A stretch of DNA of 9,515 nucleotides. It comes from Clostridia bacterium (lineage in GTDB: Bacteria > Bacillota > Clostridia > Oscillospirales > Acutalibacteraceae). How positions within the stretch are numbered: position 1 is the first letter of the stretch; every line of letters starts with the position of its first letter. The stretch spans positions 1 through 9,515 of the forward strand of contig JAGAZW010000083.1 of assembly GCA_017939855.1 (NCBI GenBank), given 5' to 3'. Below, in pieces: positions 1 through 6,716 of this stretch. Below the pieces are notes generated by a model, which saw nothing but the letters and a program-made list of their open reading frames with translations, was not told the DNA's origin and did not search any database. The translations under genes and the position numbers were made by a program.

Positions 1-422
1 CTGCAATCTTCGCAATCATCGCAACAACAATCAAAATCAAACTCAAGTGGAGTACCGCAGTTCGGGCAGTTAATGCCATCTTCCTCGAGCATCTCTTCGT
101 CAAGATAAATTATGTCATTACAAGCAGGACACTCAATTTCATAAAGATCCTCGTCGTGACAATCGCAACACTCTTCTTCACAGTCACAGCAGTCATCTTC
201 GTCATCATAGATTAAGTCTTCAAGATTTGAAAGATCTTCATCAACGGCATCAAGCTGTTCGCTCATATCGTCACACGCATCTTCGATATCGCAAATCTCG
301 GTTGTTATATCACCCAAAAGATCAATCAGTGCTACAAGGATTTTTCCTTCTTTTGTGGTTTCGTCTAACTCTAGACCTTCTGCAAGGCCTTTTATATAAG
401 CAATTTTTTCACAAATATCCAT
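1..422 (-). CDS. CD1247-type Cys-rich zinc-ribbon protein (3' end missing)
   Basis: The reading frame is open from an ATG at 422 to the window edge, so 140 residues are visible and the C-terminus is missing. A clear ribosome binding site (GGAGG, 431-435 on the minus strand) lies 8 bases before the ATG. Residues 1-70 are acidic and probably helical, beginning MDICEKIAYIKGLAEGLEL, and resemble what is annotated in Clostridia as the CD1247 N-terminal domain. A Cys cluster follows (C78, C79, C81, C85, C86, C88, H89). Next is a zinc ribbon with CPAC at 98-101 and CPNC at 119-122, and then a second Cys/Asp cluster (C132-134, C137, C140) that continues past the edge. No signal peptide or membrane segment is visible, so it is probably cytosolic. 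It starts 21 bases after the efp stop and is probably co-transcribed with efp. Its function is unknown; metal binding is inferred from the Cys spacing. The family name rests on memory of similar proteins, not on a search. Confidence 0.85.
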   Translation of the reverse strand, partial: MDICEKIAYIKGLAEGLELDETTKEGKILVALIDLLGDITTEICDIEDACDDMSEQLDAVDEDLSNLEDLIYDDEDDCCDCEEECCDCHDEDLYEIECPACNDIIYLDEEMLEEDGINCPNCGTPLEFDFDCCCDDCEDC

Positions 423-443
423 TTCTTTTTCCTCCATTTTAAA

Positions 444-1001
444 TTATGCTCTTTCCATATACTCGCCGGTACGGGTATCTATTCTTAGAACCTCTCCCTC
501 ATTTATAAAAAGAGGTACACGAATTTCAGCACCGGTTTCAAGCGTTGCGGGTTTGGTTGCGTTGGTCGCAGTGTTACCTGCAAATCCGGGCTCGGTAGCT
601 GTAACGGCAAGTTCTACAAAGGTAGGAGGCTCAACACCAAATACCTTGCCTTTATAAGAAAGGATTTTGCAAACCATATTTTCTTTAACAAACTTGAAGT
701 TATCACTTAGATCAGATGCGTTAATCGGCACCATATCATAGGTTTCCTGATCCATAAAGTAATAAAGGTCGCCGTCACTATAAGAATATTCCATATCCTT
801 GCGCTCAATGAAGGCAGTTGGGAATTTAGCGGTAGGGTTATAAGATTTTTCAATAACGGCACCTGTTATTACATTTTTTGTCTTAGTTCTGACAAATGCA
901 GCGCCCTTTCCGGGTTTAACATGCTGAAATTCTACCACCTGAAGAACCTGTCCATCTTCTTCAAATGTAACACCGTTTCTAAAATCACCGGCACTAATCA
1001 T
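444..1001 (-). CDS. efp: Elongation factor P
   Basis: EF-P binds ribosomes stalled at polyproline stretches and promotes peptide-bond formation in the cytosol. The 185-residue product has the family's usual length and three-part layout. The N-terminal KOW-like domain (about 1-62) carries the tip loop KPGKGAAF, with K32 at the position that is modified in many bacteria. The central OB domain is at about 67-125, and the C-terminal domain at about 130-185 includes the family motif VPLFINEGE. I chose the ATG at 1001 because GGAGGA (1009-1014) is a proper ribosome binding site for it. A longer frame from a TTG at 1016 would translate that site itself as MEENN, so it is unlikely. A strong promoter lies upstream and a CD1247-type gene follows closely. 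No EF-P modification enzyme is encoded in the window, so the state of K32 cannot be told. Identification is very secure. Confidence 0.98.
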   Translation of the reverse strand: MISAGDFRNGVTFEEDGQVLQVVEFQHVKPGKGAAFVRTKTKNVITGAVIEKSYNPTAKFPTAFIERKDMEYSYSDGDLYYFMDQETYDMVPINASDLSDNFKFVKENMVCKILSYKGKVFGVEPPTFVELAVTATEPGFAGNTATNATKPATLETGAEIRVPLFINEGEVLRIDTRTGEYMERA

Positions 1002-1054
1002 ATTATTTTCCTCCAAATTAAAATTATTTCAAATAATGATTAATATTCCTTTAT

Positions 1055-1083
1055 AGTATAAGGCCTTTTACATATTTTGTCAA
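1055..1083 (-). promoter_or_regulatory. Sigma-A-type promoter for efp
   Basis: On the minus strand there is a perfect -35 box TTGACA (1083-1078), a 17-base spacer, and the -10 box TATACT (1060-1055). Transcription would start near 1048, leaving a leader of about 45 bases before the efp ATG. The leader contains a short AT palindrome (ATTATTTGAAATAAT) but no convincing riboswitch or attenuator. The promoter lies in the gap after the trkH stop, so efp and the gene after it form a unit separate from trkAH. No intrinsic terminator is apparent between trkH and this promoter. Confidence 0.85.
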
Positions 1084-1104
1084 GACCGACAGACTACTTA
1101 AAGG

Positions 1105-2550
1105 TTATTTTTTTATCCAGGTCGAAGGCGAAAAAGCGATTATCATTGGGAATATTTCAAGTCGTCCCAGAAGCATTGCGAAAGAAAGAACAACCTTTGA
1201 AAAATCTGTGTATGCAGAATAGTTTGAAGCAGGACATTCACCGCCAAAAGCAGGTCCTACATTATTAACACAAGAAACGGATGCGCTTAAATTTCCCTCT
1301 ATTCCGAAAGGCTCAAAACAAATAAGCAAAAAGACCATGAGGATTAAAAACATATATATCGCAAAATAGATTGCAACGCTGTTTAAAACGCCTTCCTCCA
1401 CACTTTTTTGCTCAAACCTTACATTTTCCACCGAACGAGGATGAATCATACAACGTATTTGCCTACCTATCATTTTAAGAAGCATAATCGTTCTTGAAAA
1501 CTTAAGTCCGCCAGCCGTTGAGCCCGCACAACCACCTGCAAACATCAAAACAAAAAGAAGTCCTTTAGAAAGTCCGGGCCAATTATTGAAGTCTGCTGTG
1601 GCATATCCGGTAGTAGTTACTATTGAGGAAACCTGAAAAAAAGAATGACGTAGGGTTTCGGAAAGATTCTCGTAAACAGAAAAAACATTAGCGCTTATTA
1701 TTGCAGTGCTGACTAAAATAGTCGCAATATAATACCACAACTCAGTGCTTTTTAAAGCAATCCCTATTTTACGAATAAGAACGAAAAAATAAAGGTTGAA
1801 ATTAATACCGAATAACACCATAAATACCGCTATTACCCACTGCGAGTAGACACTATATGATGCTATACTATCGCTCCTAATACCAAACCCGCCGGTGCCC
1901 GCAGTACCCAAAGAATGAACAATACTATCAAACAAACTCATTCCGCCAAAATATAGCAATGCCGTTTCAAGAAGTGTCAAAAATATATAAATTAAATATA
2001 GTATCTTTGCCGTATCCTTAATTCTGGGCACAATTTTCCCGACAACAGGGCCCGGAACCTCAGCACGCATTAAATGAATAGAACGGTCAGAAACCTTTGG
2101 TATAATAGCCATAACAAATACTAATATACCCATACCGCCTATCCAATGAGTGAAACTGCGCCAGAAAAGCATACTTTTACTTAAAGACTCAACATTTGTG
2201 AGGATTGATGCACCTGTTGTTGTAAATCCGCTTACTGTTTCAAAAAACGCATCTACAAAAGACGGAATCTCACCACTAATGACAAAGGGCAGGGCACCAA
2301 AAACCGATACAGTTATCCAGACTCCGACAACGGTAACAAAACCTTCTTTGGCATAAATAACCTTATTTTTAGTGTGACAAATAAGACTAAGCAGTGTGCC
2401 GAATACAAATGCCACTGATATCGCAATAAGAAAACAAAGCGCTTGTTTATATTCACGATACAAAAGTGCAACTATAAGCGGCAATACCATTAAAGCTGCC
2501 GACAACTGACACATTCTGCCAAGGGTGTTTACAATCATTCTACGGTTCAT
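1105..2550 (-). CDS. trkH: Trk/Ktr-type potassium uptake channel, membrane subunit TrkH
   Basis: This is the pore-forming subunit of a Trk/Ktr potassium uptake system in the cytoplasmic membrane. The 481-residue protein is almost wholly hydrophobic and contains the four pore-loop repeats of the family. Filter 1 is FTTTGAS (109-115), filter 2 is GTAGTGGFG (215-223), filter 3 is VTTTGYA (311-317), and filter 4 is NNVGPAFG (429-436). The conserved end motif GRLEIFP (462-468) is also present. The length agrees with TrkH rather than the shorter KtrB. The ATG at 2550 lies 12 bases after the trkA stop and has only a weak ribosome binding site (GTGAG about 12 bases upstream), so translation is probably coupled to trkA. 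An in-frame ATG at codon 5 is a possible alternative start. The adjacent trkA supplies the nucleotide-binding gating subunit. Identification as a TrkH-family channel is secure; the choice of coupling ion (H+ or Na+) cannot be read from the sequence. Confidence 0.96.
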   Translation of the reverse strand: MNRRMIVNTLGRMCQLSAALMVLPLIVALLYREYKQALCFLIAISVAFVFGTLLSLICHTKNKVIYAKEGFVTVVGVWITVSVFGALPFVISGEIPSFVDAFFETVSGFTTTGASILTNVESLSKSMLFWRSFTHWIGGMGILVFVMAIIPKVSDRSIHLMRAEVPGPVVGKIVPRIKDTAKILYLIYIFLTLLETALLYFGGMSLFDSIVHSLGTAGTGGFGIRSDSIASYSVYSQWVIAVFMVLFGINFNLYFFVLIRKIGIALKSTELWYYIATILVSTAIISANVFSVYENLSETLRHSFFQVSSIVTTTGYATADFNNWPGLSKGLLFVLMFAGGCAGSTAGGLKFSRTIMLLKMIGRQIRCMIHPRSVENVRFEQKSVEEGVLNSVAIYFAIYMFLILMVFLLICFEPFGIEGNLSASVSCVNNVGPAFGGECPASNYSAYTDFSKVVLSFAMLLGRLEIFPMIIAFSPSTWIKK

Positions 2551-2562
2551 ATGCTTTCACAC

Positions 2563-3924
2563 TCACTGATCGATAATATCGGTCAAATCATCGGGGTGTT
2601 GATCTGCCGCTATAACAATTACTCTGTCCCCAACCTTGAAGGTATCGTCACCCGATGGAATAACTGCTCTTCTGCCTGTTACAATACCGGCTATAAGTAT
2701 ATTGGGTTTAAAACGCATATCCTTTATAGCTACCCCTGCGTGTTGAAAATCATCCTTAACTATAAATTCAAGAGCCTCTACTTTGCCGTCCATAAGCTTA
2801 TACAAAGTTTCAACCTGACTTCCAACTGTGTTTTGTAACGCTCTTGCATAACTCAATACCACATCAGAAATTATACGTTTTGGTGAAATAATACATTCCA
2901 GACCTAGTTTTTCCGCCATTGCAGAAAGCTCTTTGCGGTTAACTTTCGATATTACCTTTGGCACACCTTGAGAGTTTGCGAACAAGGAAACTAGTATGTT
3001 TTCTTCATCCATACCCGTAAGCGACACAAAGGCATCCATTGATTTGATGCCTTCTTCAAGCAATAGTTCCTGCTCGGCGCCATCACCCGCTATTACTACA
3101 GCCCCTGGCAAAGTATCACAAATCTGAACGCACTTTTCACGATCAATATCAATTATTTTTACTTCGTTCCCACTTTTTAAAAGCATTTTTGAAAGATAAA
3201 ACGCCGTTCGACTCGCACCTAAAATCATAACATTACGAGCTTGTTTTTGGAGTATTCCCAATTTCTTAAGAAGTTTTTGGATCTCGGTGGGTGTAGCAGT
3301 AAGACCTATCTTATCACCGCTTTTAAGAACAAATTGACCATCGGGAATGAACACCTCTTCACCACGCTGAACTACACACACAAGATATTTACCCGGATAT
3401 TTTTTACGAACATCAATTAGACTCATACCATCGATAGGACTTTTTTCTTTAAGACGTATTTCTACCATCTCAAAATTTCCTCTGGCAAAAGTTTCAATAT
3501 TGAGAGCACTAGGCAGCTTCAATATATTGAAAAGCTCCCTTGCGGCATAAAGCTCAGGGTTGATAGCAAGGGAAAGATCAATTTGGTCCTTAATAAATAC
3601 AAATCCCTGACCATTATATTCGGGGTTTCTTATTCTCGCAACGGTGTATTTTGCACCCAGACGCTTAGCTATAAGACAGCTTAGCATATTAAGTTCATCA
3701 GAACCCGTTACGGCAACAAACATATCAGCTTTTTGCGTTCCGGCTTCGGTTAAGGTATTGTAGTCGGCGGCGTTTCCGCATACACACATTACATCGTACA
3801 TATTCGTTACGTCTTGCAAAACAAGATTGCTGTCATCTACCGCTATTACATTGTGACCCTCTGCCAAAAGGCTTTCTATTACCGTTGTCCCGATTTTCCC
3901 GCAACCCGCAATAACAATTTTCAT
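2563..3924 (-). CDS. trkA: Trk potassium uptake regulatory subunit TrkA
   Basis: This cytosolic peripheral subunit gates the TrkH channel in response to bound nucleotides. The 453-residue protein has the full-length TrkA layout of two RCK units in tandem. TrkA-N 1 starts with the Rossmann motif GCGKIG (7-12) and has the acidic D30 at the end of strand 2; TrkA-C 1 is at about 145-222. TrkA-N 2 is at about 231-345 and TrkA-C 2 at about 370-453. The second Rossmann motif reads GASRTA (236-241), so two of the three expected glycines are replaced and this unit may bind nucleotide differently or not at all. The ribosome binding site AAGGAG is well placed before the ATG at 3924. trkH follows after 12 bases, and the two clearly form one operon. 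The gene is divergent from the LCP gene across a 147-base intergenic region. Confidence 0.96.
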   Translation of the reverse strand: MKIVIAGCGKIGTTVIESLLAEGHNVIAVDDSNLVLQDVTNMYDVMCVCGNAADYNTLTEAGTQKADMFVAVTGSDELNMLSCLIAKRLGAKYTVARIRNPEYNGQGFVFIKDQIDLSLAINPELYAARELFNILKLPSALNIETFARGNFEMVEIRLKEKSPIDGMSLIDVRKKYPGKYLVCVVQRGEEVFIPDGQFVLKSGDKIGLTATPTEIQKLLKKLGILQKQARNVMILGASRTAFYLSKMLLKSGNEVKIIDIDREKCVQICDTLPGAVVIAGDGAEQELLLEEGIKSMDAFVSLTGMDEENILVSLFANSQGVPKVISKVNRKELSAMAEKLGLECIISPKRIISDVVLSYARALQNTVGSQVETLYKLMDGKVEALEFIVKDDFQHAGVAIKDMRFKPNILIAGIVTGRRAVIPSGDDTFKVGDRVIVIAADQHPDDLTDIIDQ

Positions 3925-3967
3925 TATAAATTATCTCCTTTTAAAAAAGAAAATATATACATCACTT

Positions 3968-3973
3968 ATTATA
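3968..3973 (-). promoter_or_regulatory. Possible -10 box for trkAH
   Basis: The minus strand contains an exact TATAAT (3973-3968), 43 bases before the trkA start codon, inside the trkA/LCP divergent region. No good -35 hexamer sits 16-18 bases upstream: the bases at the right distance are A-rich and do not match TTGACA. In such AT-rich DNA a lone TATAAT can occur by chance. It is the best candidate start for trkAH but needs an activator or is weak. Confidence 0.35.
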
Positions 3974-4010
3974 TATCATTGCTACAAATTTTTCTACTGT
4001 TTTTTGATAA

Positions 4011-4039
4011 TTGACACTTCGTTTATTTAAATGTATAAT
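4011..4039 (+). promoter_or_regulatory. Consensus sigma-A promoter for the LCP gene
   Basis: TTGACA (4011-4016), a 17-base spacer and TATAAT (4034-4039) match the vegetative consensus at all twelve positions. Transcription would begin near 4046, giving a short leader of about 25 bases that contains the ribosome binding site AGGAGA (4061-4066) directly before the ATG at 4072. No operator-like inverted repeat overlaps it, which suggests strong, constitutive expression unless a repressor binds here. Confidence 0.9.
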
Positions 4040-4071
4040 TAATTGGTACTTTCATACAAAAGGAGAAGAGT

Positions 4072-5220
4072 ATGGACAAGGAAAATTTGAATGAACAACC
4101 TCTTGACAACGACGACTTTACTGTGTCGCAAGAAAATATTGAGCCCACAGCAGACCCTACCGACTGCAAAGCGGATGAGAACACTAATCCTACCTCTCAA
4201 AAGAAAAGAAAATTAAAACTTGTTCTTATAGTTTTTCTTTGCGTTTTTTTAAGCATTATATTAGTTGTTGTTTCGGTATTTTTCATCTTAGCACAAATTG
4301 GTAAATACCAGTTCCGCAAAGGCAATACTCAGATAACCGTTTCCGGTATTGAAGACATTGTCGTCAATGAAGATGAAGTCATATATAAAGATAAAACCTA
4401 TGTTTTAAATCAAAACGTAGTAGCTATTCTCTTTATGGGGATAGACAAAAAGGATATCAACGAAGACTTAGGTTACGGCAAAAACGGTCAGGCAGACTGT
4501 CTGTTTGTGGCGGCACTGGACACTAAAACTAAAGCGGTAAAAATAATACCTGTATCAAGAGAAACCTTGGTTGATGTTAATGTTTATTCATCGTCAGGTA
4601 AATATACAGGAACTAAAAAGCAACAGATTTGTCTTGCTTATTCTTACGGAAAAACAGCCGAAGATTCAAGCAAAAATGTTTTAACTGCTGTAAGAAGATT
4701 ATTTTACGGAATTAATATTAGTTCCTTTGTTACGGTAGATTTAAGAGCTTTGGAAAAATTTACCCAAGAATTGGGCGGTGTTTCTCTTAACTGCCTTGAA
4801 GAAATGAAAATAGACGGGAAAACCGTCAAAAAAGGTGAAATAATTACCCTTAAGGGAAAATCAGCTACTACTTATATTCAGTCTCGTGGCAACGATGTGG
4901 AAGCAAATAATCGCAGAATGTTAAGACAAAAACAATTTTTATCCGCCCTCGCTTCAAAAGCAGGAAACGAAGTCATCAACAACTTCACAAAGCTTGGCGC
5001 ATATTATAACACTGTTATCCCTTATTCCTCAACCGACCTCTCTTTTTCACAAATAACATATCTTGTCAGCAGTTGTATTTCTCCTGACATCGGTTCTAAA
5101 TTTGAATATATTTCAATTGAAGGCCGTTCTGTTATGGGTGAAAAATGGGTTGAATTTGAGCCAAGTCAGGAATCACTTTTAGAAATAGTCTTAGATGTTT
5201 TTTATGTTGAAAAGAAATAA
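4072..5220 (+). CDS. LytR-CpsA-Psr (LCP) family cell-envelope protein
   Basis: LCP enzymes transfer undecaprenyl-linked glycopolymers such as teichoic acid or capsule onto peptidoglycan on the outer face of the membrane. The 382-residue protein has a cytosolic N-terminus of about 44 residues, very acidic and then Lys-rich (KKRKLK, 44-49). One membrane anchor follows at about 50-74, and then the extracellular LCP domain (about 114-297). Recognisable family elements are AILFMGIDK (118-126), the acidic D142, PVSRET (160-165, with the conserved Arg R163), FVTVDLRALEKF (219-230), ELGGV (233-237) and the NRRMLRQKQF segment (280-289) corresponding to the usual RxxRQQ Arg motif. A segment of about 85 residues after the LCP domain is unassigned. 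It is the only plus-strand gene here, monocistronic, with its own promoter and terminator. Its exact substrate polymer cannot be told. The family call is secure from the motifs, although the domain is fairly divergent. Confidence 0.92.
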   Translation: MDKENLNEQPLDNDDFTVSQENIEPTADPTDCKADENTNPTSQKKRKLKLVLIVFLCVFLSIILVVVSVFFILAQIGKYQFRKGNTQITVSGIEDIVVNEDEVIYKDKTYVLNQNVVAILFMGIDKKDINEDLGYGKNGQADCLFVAALDTKTKAVKIIPVSRETLVDVNVYSSSGKYTGTKKQQICLAYSYGKTAEDSSKNVLTAVRRLFYGINISSFVTVDLRALEKFTQELGGVSLNCLEEMKIDGKTVKKGEIITLKGKSATTYIQSRGNDVEANNRRMLRQKQFLSALASKAGNEVINNFTKLGAYYNTVIPYSSTDLSFSQITYLVSSCISPDIGSKFEYISIEGRSVMGEKWVEFEPSQESLLEIVLDVFYVEKK

Positions 5221-5257
5221 AAAGTCGGAAGGTTCTGCCTTCCGACTTTCGTTTTTT
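5221..5257. terminator. Strong rho-independent terminator between convergent genes
   Basis: A perfect 12-bp inverted repeat (arms 5221-5232 and 5238-5249) encloses a 5-base loop (TTCTG). On the plus strand it is followed by CG and six Ts (5252-5257), a textbook terminator for the LCP gene that begins right after its TAA. On the minus strand the same hairpin is followed by the T-rich run TTATTTCTTTT, so it probably also ends secG transcription, whose stop codon lies only 15 bases from the arm. The hairpin is therefore likely shared by both convergent genes. Confidence 0.93.
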
Positions 5258-5264
5258 AAATAAA

Positions 5265-5513
5265 CTATTTATTGTAAGAAATAAAGTTTGCAACAACCGC
5301 CAAAACAAAAAAGGCAATTGCGATATACTTTGTTAAACGAGCAAGAGTTGCATCTACCGTACGAGCCTTATTTTTAGAAAGGAATGTATCGGCTCCTCCG
5401 GAAATCGCACCGTTAATTCCTGCTCGATGACCTTGTTGAAAAAGAACAACCACAATAATAAAAAGTGAAACCAGAATCACAAGCGCACCTACAACTATTT
5501 CAAGAGCACCCAT
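5265..5513 (-). CDS. secG: Preprotein translocase subunit SecG
   Basis: SecG is the small accessory membrane subunit of the SecYEG translocon and aids SecA-driven export. The 82-residue product has the family's normal size and two membrane helices (about 5-26 and 60-79). Between them is the conserved cytosolic loop with FQQGHRAG (25-32), AISGGADTF (36-44) and KNKARTVDATLARLT (47-61), very typical of SecG. A strong ribosome binding site (GGAGGT) stands 8 bases before the ATG. The gene has its own promoter just upstream and a terminator just downstream, so it is probably monocistronic, although read-through from the long operon upstream is possible because no terminator is visible there. In many Firmicutes secG is followed by rnr and smpB; here a convergent LCP gene lies downstream instead. 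Confidence 0.97.
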   Translation of the reverse strand: MGALEIVVGALVILVSLFIIVVVLFQQGHRAGINGAISGGADTFLSKNKARTVDATLARLTKYIAIAFFVLAVVANFISYNK

Positions 5514-5560
5514 CTCTATATACCTCCGAAATTTTCAATTCATTATTTTAAGCAAAATAT

Positions 5561-5589
5561 ATAATAACATATAAGTTTTAATTTTGCAA
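5561..5589 (-). promoter_or_regulatory. Probable sigma-A promoter for secG
   Basis: On the minus strand there is TTGCAA (5589-5584), a 17-base spacer and TATTAT (5566-5561). The -35 box matches the consensus at four of six positions and the -10 box at five of six. It lies in the 83-base gap between the GNAT-like gene's stop and secG. The predicted start near 5554 gives a leader of about 40 bases with the secG ribosome binding site. No terminator hairpin for the upstream operon is seen in this gap. Confidence 0.65.
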
Positions 5590-5596
5590 CATTTTT

Positions 5597-5968
5597 TTAA
5601 ATTTCTTGGCAACAACCACCAAAAAGCTTATCAATATCAAGTCTTCTTTGCTCACTTGATTTTATAAAACCGAGCTTTTTGAAAATTTCTTCATCCAAAA
5701 ACTCAGAATAAAATGCATCCATAGCACTTCTCTCGGCAGCAACGTGAAGCGCACTTCTGAGAACACCATCTGCCATAAGCAAATCGTTTTTCGGTTCTAA
5801 AAACAGAATGATGATTTTCCTTTCATCGAGCTCATAAAGACAACACCCAAGGGTCTCGCCTTTGCTTTTCGCAATAACTGCTCCGGATGTTTCGGTCAAT
5901 GTTAAACCTTTTAAAGAGAAGAGCTCTTGCAATACTTTTTCATCTTTTACAGGACAAACCTCTATCAT
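5597..5968 (-). CDS. Small GNAT-like protein, probable N-acetyltransferase
   Basis: This 123-residue cytosolic protein looks like a shortened GNAT fold. Early beta strands (AVIAKSKGETLGCCLYEL, 30-47) lead to strand 4 (KIIILFLEP, 51-59), a helix (about 67-80), another strand (MDAFYSEF, 83-90) and the typical late GNAT motif FKKLGFI (96-102). The acetyl-CoA loop, normally Q/RxxGxG/A, is poorly kept (about MADGVLRS, 65-72), so catalytic activity is uncertain. It is shorter than the usual 140-170 residues. It ends in a peculiar FGGCCQEI with paired Cys119-Cys120, and a second Cys pair is at 42-43. Its ATG overlaps the rluB stop in an ATGA arrangement, with GGAAGG upstream, so it is translationally coupled to rluB and is the last gene of the scp-dac-rluB operon. 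The substrate is unknown. The GNAT assignment rests on secondary-structure pattern and the LGF motif. Confidence 0.7.
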   Translation of the reverse strand: MIEVCPVKDEKVLQELFSLKGLTLTETSGAVIAKSKGETLGCCLYELDERKIIILFLEPKNDLLMADGVLRSALHVAAERSAMDAFYSEFLDEEIFKKLGFIKSSEQRRLDIDKLFGGCCQEI

Positions 5969-6708
5969 TTTATTCCTTCCTTTGATTTTGAAATGTTTTC
6001 GAGTCTCTGCATTTCTCGTTCGTTAAGATGTCTCCACGAGCCTTGTGGCAGCATACCCAACTTAACGCCCGCAATTTCGGTGCGCTTAAGACGGATAACT
6101 TCAAGCTTTACCGCCTCGCACATTCTGCGTATCTGACGGTTTCTGCCCTCATGAATAATAAAGCCTAAAACTGTGCGATCGAGCTTTCTTTCCATAACGA
6201 ACACGTCACAAGGCAGTGTCATAGTCCCGTCAAGCTCAATACCACTGCACAGCCTTTTAAGCTGCTCGTCATCTACAGCTCCACCTACAGTTACACGATA
6301 GGTTTTATTTACATGGCTTGACGGATGGGTTAATATATTTGCAAGTTCACCGTCATTTGTCATTATAAGAAGGCCTTCTGAATTTCGGTCAAGTCTGCCT
6401 ACAGGGAACACCTTAACTCCCACATCCCGAACAAGATCCGAAACACATTTACGGTCTCGTTCATCCTTCATTGTTGTAACAAATCCTCGTGGTTTATGTA
6501 GCATTATATAAACCTTTTTATTAACAGGAATTACCGTCTTTCCTCTGACAGTAACCTTATCTCTTTTTGGATCTATTTTATCGCCTAAAACGGCTATTCT
6601 GCCATTTACCTTTACCTTCCCCTGCTCTATTAGCTCCTCAGCCTTACGCCTCGAAGCTATGCCGCATTCCGAAAGATGTTTTTGAAGTCTTATTTTTATT
6701 TGTTTCAT
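5965..6708 (-). CDS. rluB: Pseudouridine synthase, RsuA/RluB/E/F family (RluB-like)
   Basis: This enzyme isomerises a specific uridine in ribosomal RNA, most likely in 23S rRNA as in RluB. The 247-residue protein starts with an S4 RNA-binding domain (about 6-55: IRLQKHLSECGIASRRKAEELI). The catalytic domain follows, with the family motif GRLDRNSEGLL (104-114) and catalytic Asp D107. NKTYRV (134-139) and EGRNRQIRRM (about 187-196) complete the active-site signature. The start at 6708 is 8 bases after the dacF stop, with a purine-rich but weak ribosome binding site (TAGAGAG). The stop overlaps the GNAT gene start. The position next to scpAB and a D-Ala-D-Ala carboxypeptidase matches rluB (ypuL) in Bacillus subtilis, which supports RluB over the other family members. 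The exact target position in rRNA is inferred, not seen. Confidence 0.94.
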   Translation of the reverse strand: MKQIKIRLQKHLSECGIASRRKAEELIEQGKVKVNGRIAVLGDKIDPKRDKVTVRGKTVIPVNKKVYIMLHKPRGFVTTMKDERDRKCVSDLVRDVGVKVFPVGRLDRNSEGLLIMTNDGELANILTHPSSHVNKTYRVTVGGAVDDEQLKRLCSGIELDGTMTLPCDVFVMERKLDRTVLGFIIHEGRNRQIRRMCEAVKLEVIRLKRTEIAGVKLGMLPQGSWRHLNEREMQRLENISKSKEGIK

Positions 6709-6716
6709 TTTTCTCT

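Noticed and set aside
227..442. Plus-strand ORF of 71 codons
   Set aside because: It is antisense to the CD1247-type gene, which has a good ribosome binding site and clear Cys motifs; the plus-strand product resembles no known family and has no ribosome binding site.
2551..2838. Plus-strand ORF of 95 codons opposite the 3' end of trkA
   Set aside because: The trkA frame is continuous and domain-complete here; this frame has no ribosome binding site or known motif.
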